Source: Burkholderia sp. (GTDB taxonomy: Bacteria > Pseudomonadota > Gammaproteobacteria > Burkholderiales > Burkholderiaceae). Taken from it: 64,000 nt of DNA. A program made the translations under genes and the position numbers. The DNA lies in NCBI GenBank assembly GCA_031253835.1, contig JAIRVP010000040.1, positions 22,339-86,338 of the forward strand, written 5' to 3'. The notes below the pieces were generated by a model. The model had not been told where the DNA came from. It did no database searches and was given only the letters and a program-made list of their open reading frames with translations. Each line of letters starts with the position of its first letter. Positions within the stretch are counted from its first letter, which is position 1. Shown here piece after piece: positions 47,064 to 56,955 of this stretch.

Positions 47064-48290
47064 TCAAGCCGGTTGGAAGCTGATGGGAAGGGACGCGAGA
47101 CCGTTGACGAAGCGCGAGGGGATCAACTTCGCTTCACCGGCAAGCTCGATATTGCGGAGGTGCTTCAGTGCAGCTGCCGCAAGGTAGGGAAGCTCGAGGC
47201 GCGCCAGATGTGCGCCGAGGCAGGTGTGTCGACCGCCGCCACCAAACGCAAGATGATCGTTGGGCGTGCGAAGTACATTGAAGGTGTTGGCGTTCTCGAA
47301 CTTCGCTTCGTCACGGTTGGCCGAGTTGTACCACATCACCACCTTGTCGCCCTTTGCAATCCGCTGCCCGGCAATTTCGGTATCTTCCGCGGCCGTGCGT
47401 CGCATATGCATGACCGGCGTAACCCAGCGTACCAGCTCCTCGAACCCCGTCGGGGCCACGCCGACCGGATCCTTCCTCCAGATTTCCATTTGCTCGGGGA
47501 ACTGAAGGAATGCACGCATCATTTGGCCACCGACGGTACCGGTGGTTTCCATGCCGGCGGTAACCAACAACTGGAAAAAGTACCCAGCCTCAACGTCGGA
47601 CAGTTTATTTCCGTCGATCTCGGCGGAAAGGATGAGAGAAAGGATGTCGTCTTTCGGATCGCGGCGACGTTCCTTGGCAAGTTGCATGCCGTATGCGTTC
47701 AATTCGGCGAACGCACCAGGAATGGCCTCGACGCCGCCAACTTCCTCTGCATCTCCCCCCAAAGCGATCACGGTCAGCTCGTGAAGATGCTTGCGGTCTT
47801 GTTTCGGTGCTCCGAGAAAATCACATACGACCTGGACCGGAAAGGGTTGTGCAACCTCCGTCGCGAAGTCGCACTTGCCTTTTTCCTTCACCGCGAGAAT
47901 GAGTTCTTCTGCGTAGCGTGCTGCGGTATCACGCATTTTCTGAACACCGATCGGCGAAAATGCCTTCGCGACGACTTGTCGAAGCTTGAAATGCTGGGTT
48001 CCATCCATGTTAAGGAACCAGCCTTCCTGTTGCGCTTCCTCACGGGTTTGGTCGCCGATGTAGGTGCTTTCTCCGCTGATGAAGGTCCTACTGTCGGTGC
48101 TTACCTTAACGACGTCTTCGTAGCGAGTAACCGCCCAAAAGCCCTTCATCCCGACCTCGGGGCCACTGACGAAGTCGTGCCAACTGACGGGAAGATCGGC
48201 TCGGAGAGTTGCAAACGCATCATCTCGATCGGCGCGCTTCCAAAAGTTCGGATCAGTCAGATTAATCTCACTGGCCTTGAGCTTGTTCAT
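47064..48290 (-). CDS. cytochrome P450
   Basis: This 408-aa soluble bacterial class I P450 has a heme-Cys loop FGGGGRHTCLGAHLARLE, I-helix TAGMETT, and E-x-x-R in FEELVRW. Length is normal. ATG 48290 follows AGGAACT. The ferredoxin and FAD reductase needed for electron supply are in the same operon, so the operon encodes a full three-component monooxygenase. The nearest families by look are CYPs that hydroxylate terpenoid or other small substrates; the substrate cannot be read from sequence. Confidence 0.93.
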   Translation of the reverse strand: MNKLKASEINLTDPNFWKRADRDDAFATLRADLPVSWHDFVSGPEVGMKGFWAVTRYEDVVKVSTDSRTFISGESTYIGDQTREEAQQEGWFLNMDGTQHFKLRQVVAKAFSPIGVQKMRDTAARYAEELILAVKEKGKCDFATEVAQPFPVQVVCDFLGAPKQDRKHLHELTVIALGGDAEEVGGVEAIPGAFAELNAYGMQLAKERRRDPKDDILSLILSAEIDGNKLSDVEAGYFFQLLVTAGMETTGTVGGQMMRAFLQFPEQMEIWRKDPVGVAPTGFEELVRWVTPVMHMRRTAAEDTEIAGQRIAKGDKVVMWYNSANRDEAKFENANTFNVLRTPNDHLAFGGGGRHTCLGAHLARLELPYLAAAALKHLRNIELAGEAKLIPSRFVNGLASLPISFQPA

Positions 48291-48304
48291 CGAAGTAGTT
48301 CCTG

Positions 48305-49282
48305 TTAAACGGTCAAACGCTCTGCAGCGAGCTCGTCGTCGTAGTACTTCACGCCGGGGAGCACGCACAGCATTTCAAACAGCAGATTCGCTCCAAGCAG
48401 CGAGGTGTTGCCGGACGTGTCGTAAGGAGGGGAGATCTCAACGACGTCGGCGCCAACGACGTTCAGGCCACGGCAACCGCGAACGATCTCGAGACCTTGT
48501 GCGCCGGACAGTCCACCGATTTCCGGTGTGCCGGTTCCAGGTGCGACAGACGGGTCGAGACCATCGATGTCGAAGCTGATGTAGGTCGGTCGATCACCGA
48601 TCTTTTCGCGAATGCGCTTCATGAGGGGTGCAAGCGATACCCCCCAGCACTGTTCGGCCGGCACGACCGTGAAGCCCTTGCTGCGTGACCAGTTGAAATC
48701 ATCCGGAGAGTAGCCCGTACCACGCAGACCGATCTGAAACGTGAGATCGGGAATGATCAGGCTCTCTTCGTAGGCGCGACGGAAAGTGGTCCCGTGCGCG
48801 ATTTTCTCGCCGAACATCGTGTCACCTACGTCGGCGTGTGCATCGATATGCACCAACGCCACCGGTCCGTGCTTCTGCGCAATCGCTTGCAGAATCGGAT
48901 ACGTAACGGAGTGGTCTCCGCCCATGCTGATCGGAACAACGGGGTAAGCGAGCAGTTCGGTGTATGCCTCACGGATTCGGCGAGCGCTATCAGCTACGTT
49001 GAACGTGTTGATTGCAACATCGCCGATATCGGCAACCTGGAGGCTCTCGAACGGAGCCGCGCCCGTTCCGAGGTTGAAGGGGCGCAACAGGCTCGACTCG
49101 GCTCGGATGCTACGGGGACCGAATCGTGCACCTGCGCGGTTCGAAGTCGCCGTGTCCAGCGGCACTCCCACAAAACACGCGTCGAGCCCCTCGGCGGTTT
49201 GCGCGGAGGGCAGGCGCATCATGGTTGGCGTGCCGCCGAAGCGCGGCATCTGGTTGCCGCCTAACGGTTGGTTATAGTTCAT
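48305..49282 (-). CDS. ureohydrolase, guanidinobutyrase/agmatinase type
   Basis: This 325-aa arginase-superfamily enzyme has metal-binding motifs GGDHSVTYPIL, HIDAHADVGD and SFDIDGLDPSVAPGTGTPE. The N-terminus (NQPLGGNQMPRFGG) and C-terminus (SLLGANLLFEMLCVLPGV) closely resemble Pseudomonas guanidinobutyrase GbuA, which splits 4-guanidinobutanoate to GABA and urea. AAGGAGCAGCG precedes the ATG. The GabT-like and semialdehyde dehydrogenase-like genes in the operon fit that pathway. The position between ferredoxin and P450 genes is unusual and suggests a modified guanidino substrate. Confidence 0.88.
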   Translation of the reverse strand: MNYNQPLGGNQMPRFGGTPTMMRLPSAQTAEGLDACFVGVPLDTATSNRAGARFGPRSIRAESSLLRPFNLGTGAAPFESLQVADIGDVAINTFNVADSARRIREAYTELLAYPVVPISMGGDHSVTYPILQAIAQKHGPVALVHIDAHADVGDTMFGEKIAHGTTFRRAYEESLIIPDLTFQIGLRGTGYSPDDFNWSRSKGFTVVPAEQCWGVSLAPLMKRIREKIGDRPTYISFDIDGLDPSVAPGTGTPEIGGLSGAQGLEIVRGCRGLNVVGADVVEISPPYDTSGNTSLLGANLLFEMLCVLPGVKYYDDELAAERLTV

Positions 49283-49330
49283 CGCTGCTCCTTGAAATGG
49301 CGTGGTGCCCGCCGTGGGGCGGGCCGCCGA

Positions 49331-49651
49331 TCAGGCTTGCTGATCCGGGAGGTGGACAATCAGGCCATCGAGATCGTCGCGCATCTTGATCTGACAGGAC
49401 AGGCGGCTTCGCTCGTTGGGTTCGTATGCACACTCGAGCATGTCGACCTCAAGTCCTGCGGGCGAATCAAGGCGCCCGACCCAGTTGGGATCAATGTAGA
49501 CATGACAGGTCGCACACGCACAAGCGCCACCGCAATCGGCGTCGATGCCCGGTACCATGGCGTTCACCGCCGCTTCCATCACGGACTTGCCGGTCTGCGT
49601 TTCGACGATTCGTTGCTGCCCATCCGGGCTGACAAAAGTAATGTTCGGCAT
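49331..49651 (-). CDS. [2Fe-2S] ferredoxin, putidaredoxin type
   Basis: This 106-aa electron carrier binds a plant/adrenodoxin-type cluster: CGGACACATCHVY (C-x5-C-x2-C) with the fourth Cys in SRLSCQIKM. It is the direct donor to the P450 by analogy with putidaredoxin. I chose ATG 49651 behind GAGGGAACTG; the upstream alternative at 49684 lacks support. Located between the ureohydrolase and aminotransferase genes. Confidence 0.92.
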   Translation of the reverse strand: MPNITFVSPDGQQRIVETQTGKSVMEAAVNAMVPGIDADCGGACACATCHVYIDPNWVGRLDSPAGLEVDMLECAYEPNERSRLSCQIKMRDDLDGLIVHLPDQQA

Positions 49652-49673
49652 TTCAGTTCCCTCTACGTCTGGG

Positions 49674-50960
49674 TTACTTCGCATCCTGAAGAAGTGCCTT
49701 GGTCAGCCGGTCAAGGCCTTCGTCGAGCAACTCGTCAGTGATATTGAGTGGGGTGGAGATTCGGATCGTGTTGCCGAAAACGCCGCAAGGCAGCAACAAA
49801 ACCCCATGCTCGCGTGCGCGGTCTGCCAGCATTTTCGTAGCGGTGGCGTTAGGACCATTCCCGCCGCGCTCGGTAACAAGCTCGAACGCGACCATGGCGC
49901 CCAGGTTCCGGATATCGCCGATGGGCATGGCGTACGAGCGCTCCTTGATATCGCGGAGGCGGGAGACAAGTCGTGCACCGATCGCGCTAGCGCGTTGAAG
50001 GAGCTTCTCCTCTTCAATCACGTCGAAAACAGCAAGTGCTGCAGCGCAAGCAACCGGATTTCCTGCGAACGTTCCACCCAGTGCGCCCGGAACTGCCGAG
50101 TTCATCACCGAAGCACGGCCAATCAGACCAGCAAGAGGGAGGCCCCCGCCCACCGCCTTTGCGACGGGAATCAGATCGGGTTCCACACCGTAGTGCTCGA
50201 TGGCGAAATACTTGCCGGTGCGACCAAACCCGGACTGAACTTCGTCCGCAACGAGACAGATGCCGTGCGTGTCGCAGATCATCCGAAGGGTTTCGATGAA
50301 GGTCCGCGGTGCCTGATAGAAGCCACCTTCGCCCTGCACCGGTTCGATCACGATCGCAGCGACCTGGTCCGGGGAAATTGTCGAACGGAAGAGTTGGTAA
50401 AGCGCTTTGAGGCTGTCGTCTTCCCAGATTCCGTGATGAGGAATCGGGAACGGAATATGGTAGACGCCCGCATGAGTGGGCGGTACATCCGAGCGCAGCG
50501 GCGCGACTTTTCCGGTCATAGCCATCGCCAGGCTCGTGCGGCCGTGGAACGAACCGGTGAACGTAATCACGCCAAGCCGGCCGGTATGAATGCGGGCGAC
50601 TTTCACTGCATTTTCCGTCGCCTCGGCGCCGGTCGTGAAGAGAACCGAACGGGCGTCCTGGATCGGCGCGATCGCGTTCAGTTTCTCGCAGACAGCGATG
50701 TACGGTTCATACGCAGAGACGGGAAACGCGACGTGTGCGTAGCGGTCGAGTTGGTCGCGCATCGCAGCCACGACCTTGGGGTGCAGATGCCCAGTTCCGT
50801 TGACCGCGATCCCGGACGCAAAATCGATATAGTGCTTCCCCTCGACATCCCAGATCTCGGAGCCGATAGCCCGGTCGACGAAGATCGGGTGAGCGGTGGC
50901 GGCACCTCGCGGGATAGAGGCCTCACGGCGCTGCTGGAGCGAATGGGTAGTAGATTGCAT
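49674..50960 (-). CDS. gabT: class III aminotransferase, 4-aminobutyrate aminotransferase type
   Basis: This 428-aa PLP enzyme has DEVQSGFGRTGKYFAIEH and the PLP-lysine region LIPVAKAVGGGLPLAG, with GSFHGRTSLAMAMTGK. It resembles GabT, giving succinic semialdehyde from GABA. ATG 50960 has AGGA at correct spacing; ATG 50975 overlaps the stop of the upstream dehydrogenase gene as ATGA and is the alternative. Together with the ureohydrolase it would convert a guanidino acid to an oxo acid. Confidence 0.9.
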   Translation of the reverse strand: MQSTTHSLQQRREASIPRGAATAHPIFVDRAIGSEIWDVEGKHYIDFASGIAVNGTGHLHPKVVAAMRDQLDRYAHVAFPVSAYEPYIAVCEKLNAIAPIQDARSVLFTTGAEATENAVKVARIHTGRLGVITFTGSFHGRTSLAMAMTGKVAPLRSDVPPTHAGVYHIPFPIPHHGIWEDDSLKALYQLFRSTISPDQVAAIVIEPVQGEGGFYQAPRTFIETLRMICDTHGICLVADEVQSGFGRTGKYFAIEHYGVEPDLIPVAKAVGGGLPLAGLIGRASVMNSAVPGALGGTFAGNPVACAAALAVFDVIEEEKLLQRASAIGARLVSRLRDIKERSYAMPIGDIRNLGAMVAFELVTERGGNGPNATATKMLADRAREHGVLLLPCGVFGNTIRISTPLNITDELLDEGLDRLTKALLQDAK

Positions 50961-50971
50961 GGGTATATTCC

Positions 50972-52372
50972 TCATTTCAAGGCATCAGCGCGCCAGACCA
51001 TCATCTTCTCGGTTTGCATTTCATGCATCGTGTAGGGGATCCCACCGACGCCGTGGCCGGAATGTCGGGCGCCGGCAAACGGCATCCAGTCGACGCGGAA
51101 CAGGGGGTTTTCATTGATCATCACTGCGGTTCCGTCGAGCTCGCGATAGCAGCGCATTGCCGTTTCGAGATCGCTCGTGAAGACGGCCGACTGGAACGCA
51201 AACGGCGAATCGTTGGCGCGTTCGAGAGCCGTATCGATGGAGTCAAACTCGTACACGCAGACGACGGGACCAAACACTTCCTTCGTGGTCACTTTCGAGG
51301 TGTCCGACGGGTTGAACAGAACGGTAGTGGCATAACACGTGTCGAAGACCGGATTTCCACCGGAGACCAGCGTTGCGCCTTCGGCAACTGCTTCGTGTAC
51401 CCATTCGTGAACTCGACGATTCTCCTGCGCGGTGATCAGCGGCCCGACGTCGGTGGTCGCAACGACCGGATCGCCGATTGTCATTCGAATGCCAAGTTCC
51501 GCGATCCCGTCTGCGACGTCTTTCGCAATACGGCGATCGGCGTAGATCCGTTGTACAGAAACACACGCCTGGCCAGCGTGCCAGAAGCCGCCACGTGCCA
51601 GGCGCGGCAGTGCTTCATCAAGATTTGCATCAGCGGCAACGATGACAGGAGCGACGCCACCGTGCTCGAGCGCGCAGCGCGCGCCCGGCGCCAGCAATGA
51701 GCGCAGATGCCAGCCAACCGCCGCGGAGCCGATGAAAGAGAGAAACCCAACCCGCGGATCCGAGACCATCTTGCCGATCGATGCGTTGTCGAGAGGCAGG
51801 ACCATCTGTGCCCACTCTCGCGGCAATCCAGCCTCGTAGAATGCGTCGAGGACGGCCATACAGCTCAGCGGGGTCTTCGGCGACGGCTTGATGATGACCG
51901 GAGCGCCGACGGCAATCGCCGGCGCAACCTGGTGCATGACCAGATTGAACGGATGGTTGAAGGCGCTGAGGCCAAGCACCACGCCGATGGGTTCGCGCTG
52001 AGTGAATGCGACGCGACTCGCGCTCGTCGCGTTCAGATCCATCGGGATCACGGACCCTGCCGAAGTACGGAGTTCTTCGATGCAAATATGGAGACAGTCG
52101 ATGCCACGATCGACTTCGATCAACGAGTCGCGGTACGGCTTTCCACCTTCGGATGCAGCTTGCCGGGCGATCGCTTCCCGGCTCTGCGTAACAATGGTGG
52201 CCGCCTTGCGCAGGATGGCAATACGTTGCTCTTTGCTGAGCCAATTGCGCCGGTTACGGAAAAGCGCATGAGCCGTGGCCAGTGCTTTTTCCAGATCCGC
52301 TTCACTCGACGTCGCGACGTCCGCAATGTGATGGCCATCGAAGGGCGAACGCACTGCAATCATTTGGGGCAT
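50972..52372 (-). CDS. aldehyde dehydrogenase (succinic-semialdehyde-type position)
   Basis: This 466-aa NAD(P)-dependent aldehyde dehydrogenase has the catalytic Cys in HAGQACVSVQR and Glu in CALEHGG, with IIKPSPKTPLS cofactor segment. It is of the broad glyceraldehyde/succinate semialdehyde-type ALDH group. ATG 52372 follows GAGGTGAC. Its end overlaps the aminotransferase start by the ATGA pattern, so it may oxidise the aminotransferase product, but which ALDH does what is unproven. Confidence 0.9.
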   Translation of the reverse strand: MPQMIAVRSPFDGHHIADVATSSEADLEKALATAHALFRNRRNWLSKEQRIAILRKAATIVTQSREAIARQAASEGGKPYRDSLIEVDRGIDCLHICIEELRTSAGSVIPMDLNATSASRVAFTQREPIGVVLGLSAFNHPFNLVMHQVAPAIAVGAPVIIKPSPKTPLSCMAVLDAFYEAGLPREWAQMVLPLDNASIGKMVSDPRVGFLSFIGSAAVGWHLRSLLAPGARCALEHGGVAPVIVAADANLDEALPRLARGGFWHAGQACVSVQRIYADRRIAKDVADGIAELGIRMTIGDPVVATTDVGPLITAQENRRVHEWVHEAVAEGATLVSGGNPVFDTCYATTVLFNPSDTSKVTTKEVFGPVVCVYEFDSIDTALERANDSPFAFQSAVFTSDLETAMRCYRELDGTAVMINENPLFRVDWMPFAGARHSGHGVGGIPYTMHEMQTEKMMVWRADALK

Positions 52373-52388
52373 TTGAGTCACCTCGTGT

Positions 52389-53618
52389 TCAGGGATGCAA
52401 GAGGGTTTTAAGGTCGAAGCTGGAGTCCGCAAGTTGGGCCGGATTCGGAGCGACTCCTGCGGCGACGAGCTTTCGCGCGGTCATGTGGTCTGCGGGCGAG
52501 TTGACGCTGTCGACCGCGATGACTCGACCATCCCATCGCAGGTGGAAAACGCTGAACTTCTTCGCTTCGGGATCGCCACGAACGACGAACGAATTGGCGT
52601 TGATGGGGAGACCGGTGGTTTGAAGCTTGACGTCCGCCTGGTCGGACCAGAACCAGGGAACCGTGTCATAAGCGATCGCATCGCCCATAAGCGTTCCGGC
52701 GGCAATCTTTGCCTGATCGATCGCGTTCTGAACGGATTCGAGTCGAAACAGTCCGTTCGCAAAGCGATTCGGGTGGATGGTGCAATCGCCGGCAGCAACG
52801 ACGTCGTGTGACGATGTCGTGCAAAACTCGTTGACGATGATGCCGTTGCTGGCTTCAAGGTCCGACCGGCGAGCGACCTCGTCATTGGCGAGAGCACCGA
52901 CGCCGACCAGCACGAGATCCGCGGGAACAACGGAACCATCGGCAAGCTCGACGCCACGAACGTGCTCATCACCCTGGAAGCGCGCAATCTTTGCGTTCGT
53001 GATGACTCGCACACCGATTGACGTATGAAACTCTCGGAAAAATTGCGACGTGACGGGCGCAATGGCCCGCGCCATCAGCCGTTCGCCTGCCTCGAGGACG
53101 GTGACGTTTTTGCCAAGGCCGATTGCGCACCCGGCAACCTCGAGTCCGATAAAGCCTCCGCCCACGATCACGACGGAATTCGCATTTGCGATCTCTGCGT
53201 GGAGGAACTTCGCGTCAGCGATCGAGCGCAGCGTATGGACGCCGGCGAGATTGAACCCGGGTGTGTCAAGTGTCCGGCAACGGGTTCCCGTCGCGATAGC
53301 AGCTTTGCTAAACGGGATCCGTTGGCCGGAGGCCGTGAGCACATGCTTTTGGCCAAGGTCGATGTTCTGGACAGGCGTGCCGGAGATGAACTCAATACGG
53401 TTCGTCTCGAAAAACGCGGCAGGCCGCAGCAGGACACCTTCCTCGTCAGTAGTTCCCTTCAGAAACGCCTTGGAGAGCGGCGGACGTTGATACGGAAGTG
53501 ACGATTCGTCGCCGAGAAGACGGATCACGCCATCGTAGCCGCGCTGTCGCAATGACGCGGCAATCTGCAGGCCGGCTTGGCCGGCACCAATGATGACGAC
53601 ATCTGAAAGTGTGCTCAC
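52389..53618 (-). CDS. ferredoxin reductase, putidaredoxin-reductase-like flavoprotein
   Basis: This 409-aa FAD/NADH oxidoreductase has two dinucleotide motifs, VIIGAGQAGLQIA near the start and VIVGGGFIGLEVA near 150, and the FAD motif VVAAGDCTIHPN. It should transfer electrons from NADH to the operon ferredoxin and so to the P450. Start GTG 53618 behind GAGGAGC. Length and order match camphor-type P450 systems. Confidence 0.92.
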   Translation of the reverse strand: MSTLSDVVIIGAGQAGLQIAASLRQRGYDGVIRLLGDESSLPYQRPPLSKAFLKGTTDEEGVLLRPAAFFETNRIEFISGTPVQNIDLGQKHVLTASGQRIPFSKAAIATGTRCRTLDTPGFNLAGVHTLRSIADAKFLHAEIANANSVVIVGGGFIGLEVAGCAIGLGKNVTVLEAGERLMARAIAPVTSQFFREFHTSIGVRVITNAKIARFQGDEHVRGVELADGSVVPADLVLVGVGALANDEVARRSDLEASNGIIVNEFCTTSSHDVVAAGDCTIHPNRFANGLFRLESVQNAIDQAKIAAGTLMGDAIAYDTVPWFWSDQADVKLQTTGLPINANSFVVRGDPEAKKFSVFHLRWDGRVIAVDSVNSPADHMTARKLVAAGVAPNPAQLADSSFDLKTLLHP

Positions 53619-53629
53619 GACAGTGCTCC

Positions 53630-55123
53630 TCAGTACTTGATCCAGGTCGTCTTCAATGCCGTGTACTTCTCGAAGGCATGAAGCGAGTTGTCCCGGCCAT
53701 TTCCGGATTGCTTGTATCCGCCGAAGGGGACCAACGGCGAGATGAGATCGACGGCATTGACGGCGACCGTGCCGGCCTGCAGCGCTGCCGAGACTCGATG
53801 AGCGCGACCCAGGTTTCCGGTGAATACCGACGCCATCAGACCGTAGATCGTGTCGTTTGCCATTGCGATGGCTTCTTCTTCGGTGTCGAAGCTGAAGACC
53901 GAAAGCACCGGACCGAAGATCTCCTCGCGGCCAATGACGTGTTCCGGTTTGACGTTGTCGAAGATCGTCGGCTCGATGAAGTTGTTCGAGTCGCCAAGAC
54001 GGACTCGCTTGCCGCCCGTGACAAGCGTTGCCTCGCGCATCCCCGTCTCGATGTAGCGCATCACGTTTTCGGTGTGACGGCTGTCGACCATGGAGCCCAT
54101 TTTCGTTTCGGGGTCGAGCGGATTGCCCGGCATATACGCTTTCGCGTGCTCAACGACGCGCTTGAGGAAGTCGTCTTTGATGCTGGATTCAACCAGCAAC
54201 CGTGTCGGCGACGAACAGATTTGGCCCTGGTTGTAAAAGACTCGGGCTGCTTGCGCTGCTGCGGCGTCGAGATCCTCGGCATCCGCGAAGACAATGTTGG
54301 GGCTCTTGCCACCGCATTCGAGCCATACCAACTTCATGTTCGACTGAGCGGAGTAGCCGAGGAACAACTTGCCAACCTCGGTCGAACCGGTGAAAGCCAG
54401 GCAGTTGACGTCCATGTGAAGACCCAACGGCATCCCGACCGTCTCGCCAAAACCCGTCACGACGTTGAAAACGCCCCGGGGAATGCCTGCTTGTGCGGCG
54501 AGTTCCGCCAACTTCAGAGCGGTCAGCGGTGATTGTTCCGCGGGCTTGAGGACGACGGAGTTACCCGCTGCGAGAGCGGGGATGCATTTCCAGATCGCCA
54601 TGTCGAGCGGGAAGTTCCACGGAACGACCGCGGCCACAACCCCGATCGGCTCGCGACGGATAAGCGCGAGATTGCCCTCCGCAGCCGGTGCGATCTCGTC
54701 GTAGAGCTTGTCGATCGCTTCGGCGAACCAGCGTACGTACTCGACAAGGTCAGGCATTTCGTAGCTGAACGCGACTTCCACGGGTTTGCCCATGTCGATC
54801 GACTCAAGCAGCGCGAGCTCTTCGCGGTTTTCCTCGAGGAGGTCTGCCAGTTTCAGAAGCGTCTTCTTCCGGTCAGTCGGCGAGATCCGCGACCAGGTAC
54901 CGGATGCGAAGGCCTGACGAGCGGCCGCGACGGCACGATCAACATCGGCCACATCGCAGTCCGCGATCAGCCCGATCACCTCACCGGTGGCGGGATTCGT
55001 GCATTCGTAAGTCTTGCCGGAAAGGGCCGGAACAAAGGCCCCGTCGATGTACGACCGTCCTTCGATGGACAGGCCAGAGACTTTGCGTTCCCAGTACTGA
55101 CGGTTACGGGTATTCACATTCAC
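53630..55123 (-). CDS. aldehyde dehydrogenase, PuuC/KauB-like
   Basis: This 497-aa enzyme resembles PuuC (gamma-glutamyl-aminobutyraldehyde dehydrogenase): catalytic Cys in YNQGQICSSPTR, Glu in WLECGGKSPN, and C-terminus VPFGGYKQSGNGRDNSLHAF. PuuC/KauB relatives oxidise omega-amino and omega-guanidino aldehydes such as 4-guanidinobutanal. It is the first gene of the eight-gene operon, 11 bp upstream of the ferredoxin reductase. A 193-bp upstream gap with a nine-G run separates it from citF, and probably holds the promoter. Confidence 0.9.
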   Translation of the reverse strand: MNVNTRNRQYWERKVSGLSIEGRSYIDGAFVPALSGKTYECTNPATGEVIGLIADCDVADVDRAVAAARQAFASGTWSRISPTDRKKTLLKLADLLEENREELALLESIDMGKPVEVAFSYEMPDLVEYVRWFAEAIDKLYDEIAPAAEGNLALIRREPIGVVAAVVPWNFPLDMAIWKCIPALAAGNSVVLKPAEQSPLTALKLAELAAQAGIPRGVFNVVTGFGETVGMPLGLHMDVNCLAFTGSTEVGKLFLGYSAQSNMKLVWLECGGKSPNIVFADAEDLDAAAAQAARVFYNQGQICSSPTRLLVESSIKDDFLKRVVEHAKAYMPGNPLDPETKMGSMVDSRHTENVMRYIETGMREATLVTGGKRVRLGDSNNFIEPTIFDNVKPEHVIGREEIFGPVLSVFSFDTEEEAIAMANDTIYGLMASVFTGNLGRAHRVSAALQAGTVAVNAVDLISPLVPFGGYKQSGNGRDNSLHAFEKYTALKTTWIKY

Positions 55124-55316
55124 GCTCCGCTAGAAATCTGTCGAATTGAGGGCTTGCGGGTTTATTATAAAACGACAGGCGTCCGATAAAAAACGATTTC
55201 AGCGGCTTGGGAGTAGGGATCTTCCCTTATGGCGAGATTACAAGGTAGAAGGCGGGGGGGGAGGGCGCGACGTCACGCGCGCCGATTTTCATGCAGCCGA
55301 AGGAGCGGCCGTCTTT

Positions 55317-56855
55317 TTATCCGGCTTGTCGGATCACATCGATAATCGATCCGTCCCTGTATTCTTGGACCGCCACGACCCGGCGAGTGGCGTCTTGGGA
55401 AACCGGCGGCAGTTCGACGCCACGGTTCGCCAAATCGAAGAGTTCGGCAATAGGCAAAACAGGGAGGCCGGCAGCACGGACGCGATCAGCGAGCTCGGCG
55501 CGTGCCGGGTTCACCGTCACACCGACTTCGGTGACGATCGCGTCGATCGACGCACCGGGTGTCGTCAAGGTGGTGACCCGTTCAACAATTTTGGGGAGGG
55601 CGCCTGCTTTGAGCCGAGTCGTCACGATTGCGAGTTTCGAGCCTGCAGCGGTATCACTGTGGCCACCAGACCCTCCAAGGATTTGGCCATTTGAGCGCGT
55701 CGTGACGTTCACATTGAAGTCGAGATCGACTTCAGACGCGCCCAAGATCATGACATCGAGACGGTCGGCGACGCATCCGCGGGTGTTTGGATTCGCGTAG
55801 AGCGAAGCCGACATCCCTTGATGACGAGGGTCAGATTTGTAGGATTCGATTGCCGCCTGATCAAAGCACTGGACATCGAACAACGCCCGAAAGAGGCCGA
55901 GATTTAGCATGTCGACCATCTGGGAGGTTATGCCGCCTGAGGCGAAGCTTCCCCGCACTTTCCGGTCGATCATGCGTTGGCGCACGAACTGCGCCACTGC
56001 GAGCGATACTCCACCGGCGCCGGTCTGGAAGGAGAACTCATCCGCCAGAAGGCCGGATGCGCCGATCACGTTCGCGGCATTCTCCGCGATGAGTAGACCG
56101 ATTGGATCCTCGGTTACTCGCGTCGAGCCCGAAACAATTTTCGATGCGTCGCCGACGCTCGGAACAGTGACGACATAGTCAACCCAGTCCTGGGTTATCT
56201 CGGCCGGAAAGAGAGGGTAAGGAAGGACGGTGTCAGTAATCGCGACGACAGACTTCGCGAAGAGCGCATCCACGCGTGCATATCCGAGTGGCCCGCATGC
56301 CGCAGGACCGTGGATCCCGCTGATATTACCCGCCTCGTCGGCGGCTGGCGCCGCAATGAACGCGACGTCAATTTGTAACGAGCCTGAGGATATCGCACGC
56401 GCACGTCCCCCATGAGTTTGCAGGACTGCCGGTGACTTCAACACTCCCGCGCTAATAGCGTCAGCGACAGGCCCGGAGATGTATGCCGTAGTGATCGACG
56501 ACACCACGCCGCTGCGCATGTGCTCGACGAGCGGAGCATGAACCGGAAAGATCGAGCTCGCCGCGATGTGGAGATCGCGTAGGCCGAGCCGCGCGGCCGT
56601 CTCGAGAACGAGATTCAAGACCGCATCGCCGTTGCGCAGGTGATGATGGAACGACAACGTTGCCCCATCGCGCACGCCGAGGACGGTAAGCGCCTCGCGA
56701 ATGTCGCGAAGCAGTTTGACGTCCGCTCCGGAGTCTCGTCCGCGGTTAGGGGCGGAGAATGACCCCGAGTCGACCGAAGGCACCGGATGATACGGCTTGG
56801 GGCAACCGTAACCATCAATGTGATCAGGGATCTCCCGTCCAGCAGCATTACGCAT
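55317..56855 (-). CDS. citF: citrate lyase alpha subunit-like CoA-transferase (CitF)
   Basis: This 512-aa protein matches CitF along its full length (LSFHHHLRNGDAVLNLVLE, HAPLVEHMRSGVV, QTHGGRARAISSGSL, GGSGGHSDTAAGSKLAIV), the acetyl-ACP:citrate transferase subunit. I place the start at ATG 56855; the upstream open stretch overlaps citE and does not look coding. No CitD acyl carrier or CitC/X/G maturation genes are present. It therefore probably transfers CoA directly between acids. Gap to citE is 100 bp. Confidence 0.85.
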   Translation of the reverse strand: MRNAAGREIPDHIDGYGCPKPYHPVPSVDSGSFSAPNRGRDSGADVKLLRDIREALTVLGVRDGATLSFHHHLRNGDAVLNLVLETAARLGLRDLHIAASSIFPVHAPLVEHMRSGVVSSITTAYISGPVADAISAGVLKSPAVLQTHGGRARAISSGSLQIDVAFIAAPAADEAGNISGIHGPAACGPLGYARVDALFAKSVVAITDTVLPYPLFPAEITQDWVDYVVTVPSVGDASKIVSGSTRVTEDPIGLLIAENAANVIGASGLLADEFSFQTGAGGVSLAVAQFVRQRMIDRKVRGSFASGGITSQMVDMLNLGLFRALFDVQCFDQAAIESYKSDPRHQGMSASLYANPNTRGCVADRLDVMILGASEVDLDFNVNVTTRSNGQILGGSGGHSDTAAGSKLAIVTTRLKAGALPKIVERVTTLTTPGASIDAIVTEVGVTVNPARAELADRVRAAGLPVLPIAELFDLANRGVELPPVSQDATRRVVAVQEYRDGSIIDVIRQAG

Positions 56856-56955
56856 CCCAGCGACATCCTCAAAATGTTTCGTACAACGTCGACAGCAGGC
56901 TCGCTGCGCTTGCCTGGTCTTCAATGAGCACGCAAGCGCGGTGACTCGCAATGGA

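Noticed and set aside
55249..55262. Run of G bases upstream of the PuuC-like gene as a phase-variable promoter
   Set aside because: A single homopolymer in intergenic DNA without evidence of position relative to -10/-35; kept only as a note in the gene entry.
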